DNA from: Fasciolopsis buskii
Taxonomy: Eukaryota; Platyhelminthes; Trematoda; Plagiorchiida; Fasciolidae
DNA length: 64,000 nucleotides
NCBI GenBank assembly: GCA_008360955.1
Contig: LUCM01001717.1
Span: forward strand, 62,001 to 126,000
Direction: 5' to 3'
Below, in pieces: positions 48,700 to 60,400 of this stretch. Numbering within the stretch: the stretch's first letter is position 1; each line of letters begins with the position of its first letter. The notes under the pieces were generated by a model. It was not told the origin of the DNA, ran no database searches, and was given only the letters and a program-made list of their open reading frames with translations. The translations under genes and the position numbers were made by a program.

Positions 48700-49420
48700 A
48701 AGCACTATCATCTGATATTGAAATGAAACCGTCGGAGATGTCTTCGTACACAAATAAATGTTGAGTAGTCCACGTCAGATTTTCTCATCAACAGTAATCC
48801 TATGTGTTTTCAAGAGAATGCCAATTCCTGGTAAGAGGGTTATGAGGTCGGTGGAAGTTACGTTTCGGATGGGCTTAGGCGTTGATCGGAGGAGAGAGAT
48901 AGAGGAGAGAGAAATGACATTCGGAAATATTTAGCCATGTTGAGATTTAAAACAAACTCGTGCAGAAGAAGTTCGTTACACAGAAAATAAGTTGTTTGGA
49001 AACTTGCGTGAAATGCATCGTTGTTCGAAACGACTTGAGAGAGGGCAACATCATCAGCAAGAATTAAACAGATGACACCAGTGAGCTAAATTGATTAAGT
49101 CGCTGATGTAAGGGAGAAGAGGGCCGGGAAAGAGCAGTAACCCTGTAAGCACTCCTGAGGTTGGTTGATCACCGGTTTCGCACAACTTAATCGTTCATGT
49201 TCGTGTGGTACTGGGTTCGGTTTAAGCAATCAGACAGCCATGCTAATAAAGAACTTTTGTACAACCAAATGTGTTCCAGTTTGTGGAATAGAAGAGGACC
49301 GTGGGAGCTAATCCAAATGCCGACGAATAGTCCAGGAAGGCGCAACGCACAGAGCTTCGTCGATGAGTCTACTGACTTACCAAGTGCTGGTTGAATAAGG
49401 GGGGAACAGCATCCAAGAGT
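48700..49420 (-). pseudogene. Reverse transcriptase domain of the CR1-like LINE
   Basis: Motif A reads VRCAFLDYSSAFGLAP at about 49.35-49.31 kb. Its catalytic first D is kept, and the second D of the usual AFD is glycine. TSGVLTGLLL and LLPYISDLINL follow where GVLQG and PLLF-YI-DL are expected. The catalytic box ILADDVALSQV lies at about 49.07-49.04 kb with both aspartates intact. Downstream LNLNMAKYFRMSFLS matches the usual N-L-LN-KC-xMxF block. Stops and at least two frameshifts make it inactive, but it is better kept than the RT at 36 kb. Confidence 0.75.
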
Positions 49421-49509
49421 GGACCTGTTAGATTTTATTTCAAAACTTGAAATGGGTCGTCAGGCAGGATACAAAGTAGAATGCAAGACGCTTACGTCTA
49501 GCCCAATTC

Positions 49510-49600
49510 AACACACACCACCCCACACCCAACCCCCCCCCCCCAAAACCCCACACACCCCATCACCCAAAAAAAACCAAACCAAAAAAAACAAAAACAA
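49510..49600 (+). repeat. A/C-only low-complexity tract inside the CR1-like LINE
   Basis: About 91 bases contain no G and a single T, with a run of 12 C and long A and AC stretches. It sits where the RT fingers should be encoded and has no unit structure like a true microsatellite. It may be a diverged polypurine-type expansion, or an error from low-quality reads. Confidence 0.85.
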
Positions 49601-50449
49601 CGGGATTCAACAACACCGCAAGCTGGACAAATATTAAAGCGATGGAGTGAAAGCGTTTTCCTAAAAACAGTAGCACTGGTTAGATTTAAGGCGTGGAAAT
49701 AACAGTGACGGATCCAACAGGTCAGTGCTGAATTGCCGAAATAAATGATGAGTTAATTAGGAAGTGGATGCATCAGTCAGAAGGCCACAGCATCATGGCT
49801 TAAAAAAGGTGAGAAACAGACTGTCAGGACCAACATTGGAATTTTAGTGATGCGGAGCAAGTCGACGTTCCTATAAAACGGGAAATCGTTAAACTGTCGT
49901 TTTCATTCACCCTGTCTCAATATGAACTGGGATAATAAATGTAAGGATGGATGCAGAGCCACGATTGATTGCTGTTCGACATCTGCCAGAACAATTCCGC
50001 AATGTTTTCTTTTTACCTCCCACATCACTGCCTCATCACAGGAATCGTTATTGTTTACCACTTCAGACAGTTGACTGACGAATATGGATCATCACTTTAT
50101 ATATATTAGTTTAGGGCTTTAAGTACATTTTAAGCTTGAATTTTTGGGGATATATCTACACGAGCTAGCACTACCTTCATCACCCTTCTCTACAGATTTT
50201 CAGTTGCCATTCGACAGACGAATACCCTTTTCTCCTATCAGAAACCAGTCCCACAGATGATAAAGTTTGCTTTGGCCGTCTCTGTAAAATTTCGACAATG
50301 TCATTCAGCAGGGATTCAAAAGCAAACAGGTGGATGCGAGTGAACGGGTTTTCTGAAGCAAGATTAGTTGTTTCTGTAGAAAGTTACGGAGACGAACTCG
50401 GACTTTGCACGGTCCCTAGAATGAGAATGTAGACTGACCGAGAGTATAT

Positions 50450-51095
50450 CTTGGTGTATTAAAACAGAAGCAGACAATAATCGCCTATCTGAAATACGGG
50501 GCACCCGCAGTTTCAGAGAAAAATAAATCACGGTGGTTGGTAGTAACTCTATCTAAATTGGATCTACCTCTGGTGGGAGAAACTCAGAGGTCGACTAAAT
50601 CAGTCAGTGGTAGGGTAGATGCATGATTGAAATCACCCCCAATAACATGCAGATTATCCTCAAGTAGAGGAACAATAAATACTGGTAAAGAGGCGAAAAA
50701 TGATGCGATATTTCGTTGCGAGCAAAAAAGGGTAATGTGTAGATTCGTTATGGTAGTGCTTCTATGGCGAGAAAACCTAGGATGACATGTCCAACCCCTG
50801 TTTCACGAGCAAGTATAAAACAACTTCGTACTTTTGCAAGACAGGAAGGAGTTTTATGTATGGTACACAACATCGGCCTCCAGTCCCTCTTGTCCGAAAA
50901 CACTTCTTCCTGCCGATGGAAGTTATCGCATAACCAGTGAATCAGCAATATTACGGTTCAGCGGACACCCTTCTTGCCACTGCAGAGACCCGACCCACAC
51001 CAACGCCGTCGATACATCACCGGTGACTTGAATGTGTGAGGGACAGATCTGACCTTTTCGTAATTAGAGAGCGGATGTTGGTACTCAATAAAGCC
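50450..51095 (-). pseudogene. Endonuclease domain of the CR1-like LINE
   Basis: The N-terminal block reads STNIRSLITKRSDLSL at about 51.09-51.04 kb. GYAI and FRTRGTGGRCCVPYIK follow near 50.93-50.86 kb, the place of the usual RGGGV-YIK block. IGGDFNHA, with the metal-binding D and N, lies at about 50.64-50.62 kb. VSPTRGRSNLDRV lies at 50.58-50.54 kb. Several frame changes are needed to join them. No SDH end block was found, so the last part is lost or unrecognisable. Confidence 0.68.
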
Positions 51096-51150
51096 GGAAT
51101 GGACATATTGGCTAGAAGGATGCATTTAAGATCCGCCTGCCAGCCAGCAC

Positions 51151-51580
51151 GTGTCTCTTTTAGATCGAAGAGAAGATCGTTGAGGTGCACAAATATGAAA
51201 TCCCAATATATGTTGAGAAACGATACGGTTTTTGAACAAAAGTAATTCCGAGCGATTGCACCGTCGAGCGGAGAACATGATGGAACCTAATATCTGAAAA
51301 CAAAATAACGAAAAAGGATAACAGAATTTTGGCGCAACCTGTCAAAGAGAGCACGCGAAAGCTGTTGACTAGGTAGTGTACATGTGTTTGTCTCTTTCTA
51401 CACCAAGAAAGCAAGAGAACTGTAAAGTTGACTCCAGATTTTGTACATTCTGATATTGTTTTCTTTCAGTTTGACTAGAAACAAAATATGCTGGTCAGTG
51501 GCGAATCAGCAGTGCAATGATTCTTACCGAAAAACGTTGTTCTGCTGATGTCTTCATTGTGTATCCCTCTGGTTCTTGTC
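51151..51580. other. Non-genic spacer
   Basis: Between the CR1-like LINE and the SINE. An 84-codon minus-strand frame (51160-51414) may include the degenerate start of the LINE 5' region. Nothing else is recognised. Confidence 0.4.
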
Positions 51581-51737
51581 GGCGGCGGGTCAAACAATCA
51601 ACTTCGTGGAATCTCAAGCCGAAGCTTGCGGGTTGGAATCCTCCTACGCCGGTGTGCTTTTCCAATTGGCGGCGACCCTGTACCAAAAAGTGGTCTACTT
51701 TGTGGTTTCCTTAATAAGGAAGGAAAAAAATAAAAGC
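51581..51737 (+). mobile_element. SINE-A copy 2 (degenerate)
   Basis: The 5' part of the head is decayed, but CGGGTTGGAATCCTCCTACG (B-box region) and CCGGTGTGCTTTTCC align with GGTTCGAATCCTCCTGCCGC and CCGGTTAACTTCC of the 60-kb copy. The body (AAGTGGTCTACTTTGTGGTTTC, TTAATAAGG) and the A-rich AAAAATAAAAG end also align. Confidence 0.6.
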
Positions 51738-53195
51738 TCATAACCAGCCCTAAATTTTACAAAACAGCCCCTTGTCACAAAGTTGGATCGTCTTCATTTG
51801 CCAATTTGGGAATTGATCCAAATACGAAAACCCTCCCACATTGGGTGAGATTTCAAATTACGCGTGGACGTAATTCACGTAGTTGCGTTATATGGGCTCT
51901 AATGACAGCCAGGCTGCTGGGTCACGCCGTAGGATGTTTGGATAATTCATGCTGGAGTTATAATTGGGCAGTCACACTAAGTACATTTTCTGTGATAGGT
52001 ATCTTGTGCCGACATAACCTCGGCCGGTAACCAATGGCCGCTAGACGAAATACTTAAACCCCTTTCAGAATGACAAACCATCTCAGGTAGCTAAGGGTAC
52101 CCGCTGAAATGAGCATTTTCCAGTTTCTCCGTTTATCCAACAACATGAAATACAAGAAAGAGCTTTGTTGAGTAACATCATCATTTTGTAATCACGTAAC
52201 AAATGGTAATAACGGGAGTACTTAAATGTTTTCACTTCGATTACCTTTTGGCTCTGGCAATCATATCATCGACTCTTAATCTTCTCAGTTGGTTATGGTT
52301 ACCCACCCACCCCATTCATCCGATGCAATACCAAGGTGTGCATTGCACTAGACTGTCATAACGAACCACCTCAGAACTTAAATATCTGTCGTTCAGGTCC
52401 ACAGAGGTTGCCAAATCAAGCCAGAAGAACACAAGTAAACTAGATTTCAGATCCGTTTTTTCCATTACGAGATTTAGTTGACCGAGTAGACCAGTTTTAT
52501 TCACATTTCAACATTCTAATTCCCCTAGGTGTTTTTAACTTGACATGAATTAGGCTATATCGCTTCCATAAATATTGCATTCTGGAATTCTCCCATTTAG
52601 TCCCATATAGTGAACATGCGAGTGCTGTTCAGAGACCGCAAACAGACAATTTAAACAGCCTAGTTTCGTCTTTATTCCATTAGTTGTCGCTCTATTCATC
52701 GTTCTGTTAAACTGACAAACTCTGCTCAGTAAAGATTTCCATTAGGGCGACTGAGAGACACATGAGACTGCTTCCACGAATAATCTGTGACAAGAGTCCG
52801 GCATTCACTGCCTTGCACATCATATGTATGGTTCAGGCAGACAAACCTACGTATCCCGCTGATACCCGGTCGGCGAAACCGTCCGCTTAAGAGCAACTTT
52901 TGCTTAGTAGTGTGTACTCCAAGGCATATGATTTCAATCTCAAAATCCCATCTGGACTTTTTGGATGAACACTTCCCCAGGAATCGACCACTAAAAATAC
53001 AGTTTTGAAAAAAAAAACAAAGTGGTATTTCTTTGAAAAACCATTTTTAGCCGAATGGAAGTAAACTGAATAGTAAGGCCTTGAGAGGACAATAAATAAG
53101 TTGAAATGTGGCTACTGAAAACTAATAAAGTTTTCATTTCTAACAAGCGTTTCCTAGTTTCCCAGTCCCATGGAAATATAAATAGGCCAAAGACA
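51738..53195. other. Non-genic stretch
   Basis: No gene or repeat recognised. The open frames, at most about 80 codons, show no motif. Confidence 0.55.
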
Positions 53196-53512
53196 TTGGA
53201 AACAACAAAACTTGCGACCAAGCTCATTTTCAATTATCCGCTCTCATGCCAATACATAACATCAGATGCGGTTGTGAATGGATCAGGTTAATTGTCCATT
53301 TACAGTCACATCAGTGTGTGCGTTTGTGTGCGCATGTGTGTGATTGATCAATTTGTCAAATGATCAGGTTGCAAACGACATGTCGGTGGATGACAAGTGG
53401 TCCAGGGAAGTTTGAGCATCTGAACAAATGGTTTCTGAGTCCACAGTGAGGGATTGTACAGACGGATATATACGGATTTGGCTGTTTAAGATGCGACAGT
53501 TGATGGTACATT
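53196..53512 (-). repeat. Left inverted arm of the Penelope-like element
   Basis: Reverse complement of the element's 3' end. On the minus strand it still reads through the end of the coding region (CATCTTAAACAGCCAAATCC, CATTTGTTCAGATGCTCAAA, CACTTGTCATCCACCGACAT) and the 3' UTR down to GCAAGTTTTGTTGTTT, which is at its far left end. Confidence 0.8.
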
Positions 53513-53699
53513 CATTTTCACAGTTTTGTGCATTCCAAAAAAATAGAAACCTAATTTGCTATTTAGTTGATAGGTCAAGAAAAATGTGTGCTCCGTTTCC
53601 TGCGGAGCGTGTTCGTACCCGAAAGACTCATACAAAATTATATAGAAAACTCCGAACTAAGACGAAGAAAAGATAGGATCGATTAAAAAGCCCGTATAA

Positions 53700-54200
53700 G
53701 CTTGCCTGCTCTCCAAGAGTAATACCGAAACGGAAATTATCTAACGGAGACTGTCAGGTTCAATCAGCAGAGCACTTTTTGCTGCACAGTTGAAAACTGT
53801 ATTCACCAACCAACTAAAGGACAGATTGCCAGATTCTGCAACCTCATTATATGTGCATTCATTCACCTGCTCCTGTGGGACTAGGTATATTGTCCGAACG
53901 ACCAGGCGTTTGGCCGATCGCGTTCGTGAACATCACCAGGCTTGGTTGAGCACAGGAATAGTCAAGATATTTACTAGCGTAGTGTGTTCATACTTTGTCG
54001 AGACAAATCACCCAGTGAAAGTGGCAAGTAGTTTTCGCACCATCCGCAAATTTAAGAGCAAACAATCAAGAACTGTCAACTTTCTCATCTTAAACAGCCG
54101 AAACCGCATGTATCCGTCTGTCAGCTCACAAGCCATTTGTTCAGGTGCTCAAACTTCTCCGACCCACTTGTCATCCACTAACAAGTCGTTTGCAATCTAA
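53700..54200 (+). pseudogene. GIY-YIG endonuclease domain of a Penelope-like element
   Basis: A 136-codon frame (53790-54200) begins NQLKDRLPDSATSLYVHSFT, then CSCGTRYIVRTTRRLADR and VREHHQAW, and later VETNHPVKVASSFRTI. This is the C-terminal module of Penelope-like elements, a GIY-YIG endonuclease with the paired cysteines (CSCG) usual in the animal forms. The domain would cut target DNA for insertion. The second glycine of the YIG triplet is valine (YIV), and the usual alpha-helical end is frame-shifted. Upstream, the RT core expected before LKDRLP is absent; only a short stop-broken region lies between it and the left arm. The frame runs into the right inverted arm for its last 40 codons. 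Confidence 0.78.
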
Positions 54201-54414
54201 TCGTTTGAAAAATTGATCAGTCACACACTGCCGCACACAGAAATGCACACGCGCGCATACAGAAACACATATGCACATTCTCCGAGATGTGAACTGAAGT
54301 GACTGTAAATTGACAATTCCCTTGATCCATTCCCAACCGTATTTAATGTTATGTACTGGCATGAGAGCGAATAACTGGAAACAAGCTGGGTCGCAAGTTT
54401 TGTTGTTTTCAATG
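54070..54414 (+). repeat. Right inverted arm (3' end) of the Penelope-like element
   Basis: Contains the last codons of the GIY-YIG frame and the 3' UTR, with a CA-rich stretch at 54225-54280. It pairs with 53196-53512. Confidence 0.8.
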
Positions 54415-57400
54415 AGTTCTGTGAGATTTTTCAGTCGTTTGAGGCGACGACAGTTTGACAAGTGTTCATTTTATCTTATGGTCTGATTTTGGTGAATATT
54501 TGGTCCAGACGAATGAGCTGTCAACGTCTGTGACAAAAAGTCACGGTTTGAAATAGGGGCAGCCACTAGACAGCGTAATTTTTTAGTTGAAAATGTACGC
54601 ACTTATAATGGACGCGGCATTTTTTTGTTCCATCTTCGACCACACAAGTGATTTCTCGTGAACTGTTTATGCGAACGACGATTGCTGAGTCTGATTGTGC
54701 TGGCAGAAAAGCTTTCACAAGCCAGTCATAAGTAGTATACAGTAGTATACAAACTCATGTCTTAACTTCGACCCGGTCACTTAGTGAAAAGGCAGCCAAA
54801 GACCAGTCACATTTACATTTAGCCTACAAAACCAATGTAACAGTTTCAAAATCATTGCGCAAATCTCACTCTCAGTCTTACTAACGCGAAGATACAGTTC
54901 GACGAACAAATAAACGAGTAGCACTAAATTCCTTCAATTATTGCCATCGGGAGGCCAATCGGTCCACATCGAACCCCGACCGGGAGTGGGCTTTCGATAT
55001 AAAGAATCATTTTTGCTGACGATGCGGACGATCCAAACAGATGGAAAGATTGATGTGGCTAGGTTCTACGGAAAACAATGCTCGATTTGCTATTAAAAAC
55101 TACTAGAGGGTAGTATGGTGGTTAGGCAATAGCAGTTGTTGATAGTTCACTAGTGAACCGGGAAATTTAATCCATCCGAATGCAAAACGACGAAGAGAGA
55201 AGGCCGGTGTGGACTCTCGATCCCACACGCCCAGCTCACGTACTGATCAACATGAAAAGAGTATTCCCAATGTATGGTGAAGGGCAAGCCCGAAATTTCC
55301 AGTTTCTTCTGGTGTTTCATGCTAAGCTTTTCTCTTTGGTTAGGAAGTCCACCTTTAGTCCTAAAGTCTGCATTGTAATAAAATGAACGCATAGAAAGTT
55401 CAGATTTTCAAGTTCTGGTGACCATTCTCCTAATCAATGCATGAATTTTCCCAACAGTTAATTCCTTGAATTCCTAAGGGCCCGTGTCGTACGTTTGTGA
55501 CTCTTAAGCGAGACACGATCCAAAATCAGAAAAGCAAACCGAGCCTGTTCCGCTGAGGGCCCCGTTTTGATTCGGACAGCAGAACAGCAGGTAATTATGT
55601 GTGTTCCATGAGACTGCTCGCATTTATTCCGCTTCAAAAGAACAGGTACATTATCAGTTATCTATGGAGAGCCATCAAGTGATGAAATCGAGTTCAACGA
55701 GCTACAAACTGACGTGATTCGGTTTGACGCAAAATCCCAGGTCCCCATGGGAATTTGCAAGGGAATGAAATCCTATAAATTGCACCTCACTTCAGGTCAG
55801 TTTTCAGTTTGCACAGCCATTAACTTTGCACGAACGTTCTCTGATTGCGGTTGCTACACCGAAGCACGGAACAATGGGGAAACCAGTAACAATAAGCGAA
55901 CGTCTTTTGCAAGTCAGCACTGATCTGGGTTTGGGATTCAGTCCATTCCTATGGTGCAAGTGGCCTGAAAATCGGGAATAACATTTCGGTCACAGAATAT
56001 CCCCACTAATACACAAATACGCAATGGTACTTGCATTTAAGCAATCTGTGGTATGGTTAATGCTACTTCTCTAATCAAGTGATAACTGACTTATGTTGAT
56101 CAGTGAGCTGATCTCCAAAGATTCCGTCAACATCCTGCATGACAATAAATTGATGTCAATGAAAGTCAACTCACATGCGGCTCGAAACTTCCATACTTCG
56201 ATTGCCGGATCCTTCAATCATTGGGGATGCTGTAGAATACAAGACAGAAACAAGAGGCATTTGGGCTTTACACGGTATTCTTTTATCATTAAAGAGGAAA
56301 GACTTCCAAATTAAATAAACACTTGGACAGTTGATTTGCAATGTTTTGTTCTAAAGCTAAGAAGGACCTAGTATTTTCTCGGTTGTATTTTATCGAATCC
56401 AGCATTGAAGTTAAAAGCACTTATTGGCTCTGTAGCAACATTGTTCGGTAAATGAAGTTTGCCAGTGTCTGACAAGAAACACTTACATGGAGATTTACAC
56501 TAACCAGTTCCTAGGCCGTCGTTCACTGGAGATTTCCCTGACTATAATTGGGGCTATCTACCACAAAAATACCTCAATAGACCTTCCTGATTGGTCGGGC
56601 ATCTACTTAAATTCAGACTTTGGCCAGGTTTTATCAGTTTCTTTAAATTTTCCAACCTATTTCGAGACATCCTGAAAGTTGTACTTGATGTTTGCTTCCG
56701 TCTAGCTTACTCAGCAAAGATTTGACTGCATGGATCAAAGATTCGTGACCAGCCGTGATCAAATGGAATAACTCCCTGGCCTCAAAAATGTCACAGATTC
56801 GAATCACAAATCCTCCAGTCAATTTGATGGTAGATGGATAGTCTCTGATTCCGGACTCATTAGCGATCCCGTTCTGCTGAGACCGTACGCTGTTCCATGT
56901 GGCTCCAAATTTCAGGGTTGAGACTGCGGTGCTCTTTCACTTCTTGTAGCGAACCCTAGGCATGATTCATGTAACCAAACCCATTTTGATGGCATGCACA
57001 AACTGACCTTAATCACCTTGTGTTATTTTCTCCACGAAGTCATTAGTTAATCCCGGTGACGCGGATTCCGCCGAGATTGGAAGTGAAAACATGCTCCACT
57101 AGCGATCCTACGGCGAAAGAGCAAATTACAACCGATTCCACTATAGCTGAAAATGTACATTCATTTGAATGATCTATTCTCTAGTCGCCTCTTGGCTGCG
57201 TTTTCGTACCGTAAATACGAACAAAATAATTATGCTATTCTATAGGCGTTCTAAATCCAATCCATACACTCCGGGAGATGTGCATTCGAACGACTAGTGT
57301 CTGTCACAGATTCACCCATAAAACAGTAGGTTGTTTGTCATGTATTATGCCAAATTTTCGGGGTGATTTTGCCCACTACCGAAAACTTCGGGCTTCTGGT

Positions 57401-57709
57401 TCCATATCAGAACGGTGTGGTATCCATCAATTCATTTATGTGGAACTCCTGTGTAGTGCTACTCTAGCATACACCATCGAGTTAATACTGCATTTGGGAC
57501 AGACCTCCGTGGACAGCAGATATGGTAGCTTGCCTCTGACTGTGACGAAAAGTGCATCATTGTTATTGCTAGTATGATATTCATTGGCGAGACGAACCGT
57601 TGAGCTGTAATATTCTGCAGACCAAAGAATAAAGTTCTTACAATTATTTGAAGGTATCATATGTTTTTCTATCCGATTGACTAACTGTCGGGCGGTGTTT
57701 GGTGTCGTT
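54415..57709. other. Non-genic stretch
   Basis: No recognised gene or repeat family. There is a small direct repeat AGTAGTATACAGTAGTATAC at about 54733. Frames of 60-99 codons occur on both strands (for example 57278-57577 plus) without motifs. Confidence 0.5.
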
Positions 57710-57955
57710 GACGGTAACATGTGAACAAAATCAATCGGAAGGGAGACGTTGGCTTCATCGTAATGCTCGCACTCTTCAGTTTGAATATCCGAGCATCAAA
57801 CGCCGGATTCGACTGAAGAAATGCTGCATTGATGAGACCGAAAGAGAGTGAAACTCTAGTTCGGTCCTTCTTGATTGTAAATCCTACTGGGTGACGCGAG
57901 ATTTGTGCGTGGAAGATACAATCTGAAGGGCAATCAGTCAAACAAGGATACAGAA
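57710..57955 (+). repeat. Dispersed repeat C, copy 1
   Basis: Shares with 61787-61975, in the same order, ACATGTGAACAAA-TCAA near the left end, and GGGTGACGCGAGATTTGTGC, then GGAAGATACA and GAAGGGCAATCAGTC on the right (the other copy has GGGTGATATGCAATTCGCGC, GAAGGATAAA, GAAAGGCAGTCAGT). It is longer than the other copy in the middle. Orientation follows the tRNA-like box in copy 2. Confidence 0.5.
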
Positions 57956-59607
57956 TGCCAGTTTCTCATATCGGTACCAAATCACACACAGGTATGCTGG
58001 TTACTCTGTTGATAAATGAGAGACGGTTTGCCATATATATACATGTATATGACTGGTTGCTTAACTGGCTTGATTGTTGTTGCCGCCTTTCTATAGTTCC
58101 CATTTCGACTTGATTTTTCAACGCACTGTCTGTGAACGCAGACTTTTGCTTGAAGCCACCGTCCTACACTTTCCACCAGCATATCCATGTACCGATGCTA
58201 AATGAATGAACAAATAACATGATAGTAAAAGTACAAAAAGTACCTTGCGGAACTATGTGCCTTTAGGTCCATCCATCTCCAATTTCGCTTGATCGGGTGA
58301 ACAAGGCACTGGTAGACTAGGATGTGCGGCTTTCTCCCAGTTTTACAAATGTTTTCTTCGTATATTGTTAGTCGTGCCTGGGTTTGGGGCTTACATGTGT
58401 TGCGCAAGCGGAACGAGTGGACGGCACACTAGGACGCGATCGTGTATCGTGACATTTTCATTCATAAAGGTCCCCAACAGGTTGAAACTTTTCAGCAAGC
58501 CATGATAGGGTCGTTGATGTTTTTGTTGTTCATTCCCCGAGGGAAAACAACTTGACTTGAATTAGCAACACCAAAGTAACCCGAGTGTTTTCTCCTTGGT
58601 ACTTTGTTTTTCTAAACAGTAGAGCAGCTAGAATGCGCTTGTTTGCTGGTACATCTAACGGAATGATGTCTTCTAGGTTTGTGATCTACGCGAGTAAAAA
58701 CACTAGAAAAAATTCAATTATGGTTTTGAACTTGAAGCCAAGGATGAGAGTGAAACTACCATGTACCAGGTACTACTGCCTCGGATCTGGCCTTTACTTG
58801 TATTCCAATACGACTGGGCAATGCATCTCTTGCGAATTTTGGTGTATACTATTTGATAAGGCGACGAGTTCCACTGACATTGTTAAATGGAAAATGTACT
58901 AAACCGTATGGACACAACGCTCAACAGATTTTTATCTAGCTTCATTATGTACACTGCAACACTTTTTGTATCAATCCACAGTACGCACTCACGAAAAATG
59001 GACGTTAATTATGATCCACGATGATTGAAGCGACTTGGAGAGACGGGTGGTGAAATCAACCCTCGTTATCACTTTTTGACATGACTAGATCTAGGGAAAA
59101 AGGGATTCTGACGCATTTTTCAGAACTTCAGATAAGAACCTGATAATATTTCATTTATCTTATAAAATGATCTCATGAGAAGTGTGAGGTTTACAATAGC
59201 AACAGTGTCCGTCATCCCAGCTGCGAGTCAAGAAACCTGAATCTTTTCATTCGCAAACAAATAATCCGAATTGAAGGAGAACATATTGATTTCCACTCTT
59301 TATGTGTACGAAAATTGCACAAGTAAAAGGTTGAAGCTCCTTCACTTTCGTTCCACGTTACCGGCCGAATTGCACGACTTTGTTAGCTCGTGTAAGCGCA
59401 AAAGATTTGCTGCATGTGCGCGAATATTGACAATAAGCGCGTTAATCTCTTCCTCTTAGGCCTACCAATTTTTAAAGCGTTAGAAATCCTCCGAAAAACA
59501 ACTTAATCAAGCTCTGTAGATCATATCCAAAGCCTTCGTCGTACTTAGGCTACCTGCAGAGAAGCCATCTATCAGTAGGGGTCGATCGTTTGAGCTAGCG
59601 AACAGTA
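57956..59607. other. Non-genic stretch
   Basis: Nothing recognised. A 105-codon plus-strand frame at 58585-58902 has no known motif. Confidence 0.5.
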
Positions 59608-59862
59608 ACCGTGCAAATCAGTGACGGATAGGTTCAACATCATGTGGTGAAGTTCAACAAACCGTTCAGAGCCTGCCCGGTAGCGTAATGGCTAAGGCAT
59701 TCAACTCGGAATCGTTCGTCTTTGTTCGGGTTCGCGCCCCAGTTTGGGCGCGGTCGATATGCACTGCTGATGAGTCCTAAAAAGGATGAAATAACTTTAC
59801 AGTGCTTCCATGGTTTCTTTATGGTGAGTTGAGTGATGATATCACATGGTGAATTATTTCAT
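59608..59862 (+). mobile_element. SINE-B copy 5
   Basis: A 5' extension (GTGCAAATCAGTGACGGATA, CATCATGTGGTGAAGTTCAA) precedes a tRNA-like head at 59675-59749 with TAGCGTAATGG (A box), GGGTTCGCGCC (B box) and pairing ends GCCCGG/TTGGGC. The body (CACTGCTGATGAGTCCTAA, GATGAAATAACTTTACAGTG, CTTCCATGG) ends in ATCACATGGTGAATTATTTC. It aligns end to end with the minus-strand copy at 30.5 kb. Confidence 0.8.
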
Positions 59863-60400
59863 AAAAACGACTTAATTAGAATTGGGCTATATTGTTAATC
59901 CAAGAAAAATTAACGAGTGACCACACCTACGGTGCACAGAACAAGTGTATGGAACCAATTAATATGTTGTTGCCAGTGGGGGGTGTTGAGTGGACAATAA
60001 ATGCAACAAAAGCTAACGGACAAAGATTCCTGTCGTTGCAGTCAGTTCCCAATAGGTGGTTTCGATTTAAGAAAGGCGGTGAAAATTTTATAAAGCGCAA
60101 ATTGGCAAAATCAACATATCAGTTATTTAACCGCCATACCCAAGAGGCAACTTGTCCAATGGGGCACCGGAATTAGAAGGACAATACCGTTTTTCACATT
60201 TTTTCGAGACTTCACATTAGTCACATAGAATAGTGTCAGCTTTCTGGAACTGTCACCCAAATGGAATATTCAGATCTCGCTCACTTGGGCATGAAATGCG
60301 GATCATTGCATGCGAGCACACACTGGAGATTACGTATTTCACCATGCACTGACTGTTTGTGCACTGCCCTGGAATTTGAGACCAAATGTTTTGCTTCCAA
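59863..60400. other. Non-genic stretch
   Basis: A 94-codon frame (59892-60176) has no recognised motif. Nothing else is seen. Confidence 0.5.

Larger units (their letters stand above)
47300..51150 (-). mobile_element. CR1-like non-LTR retrotransposon, about full length, degenerate
   Basis: Read from 51.15 kb downward there is an APE-type endonuclease (about 51.09-50.45 kb), a linker, a reverse transcriptase (49.42-48.70 kb) and a tail. The tail has VLSYCSALIY at about 47.83 kb, then EDLATEDPLIFRR with VFLIDRTATTFQSVLPA at about 47.4 kb; the R-T...S-LP pattern is the usual last block of CR1/jockey ORF2 proteins. Total length of about 3.85 kb and domain order fit a nearly complete ORF2. Frames change repeatedly. 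The plus strand of the region is purine- and A-rich as a consequence. An A/C-only tract at 49.51-49.60 kb interrupts the RT fingers. The clade is an inference from the motif A form FLDYSSAF. Confidence 0.72.
53196..54414 (+). mobile_element. Penelope-like element fragment with inverted 3'-end copies
   Basis: A plus-strand 3' piece of a Penelope-like element (about 53.7-54.41 kb), holding a GIY-YIG endonuclease remnant, is preceded by a minus-strand copy of the same 3' end (53196-53512). The two arms, 53196-53512 and 54070-54414, match in inverted orientation over more than 300 bp. The match includes GACAATTG-type sequence, the CA/TG-rich stretch and the end of the coding region. Arrangements with an inverted partial copy at the 5' side are typical of Penelope-like elements, which have terminal pseudo-LTRs in direct or inverted order. 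The reverse transcriptase itself is missing. Confidence 0.75.
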
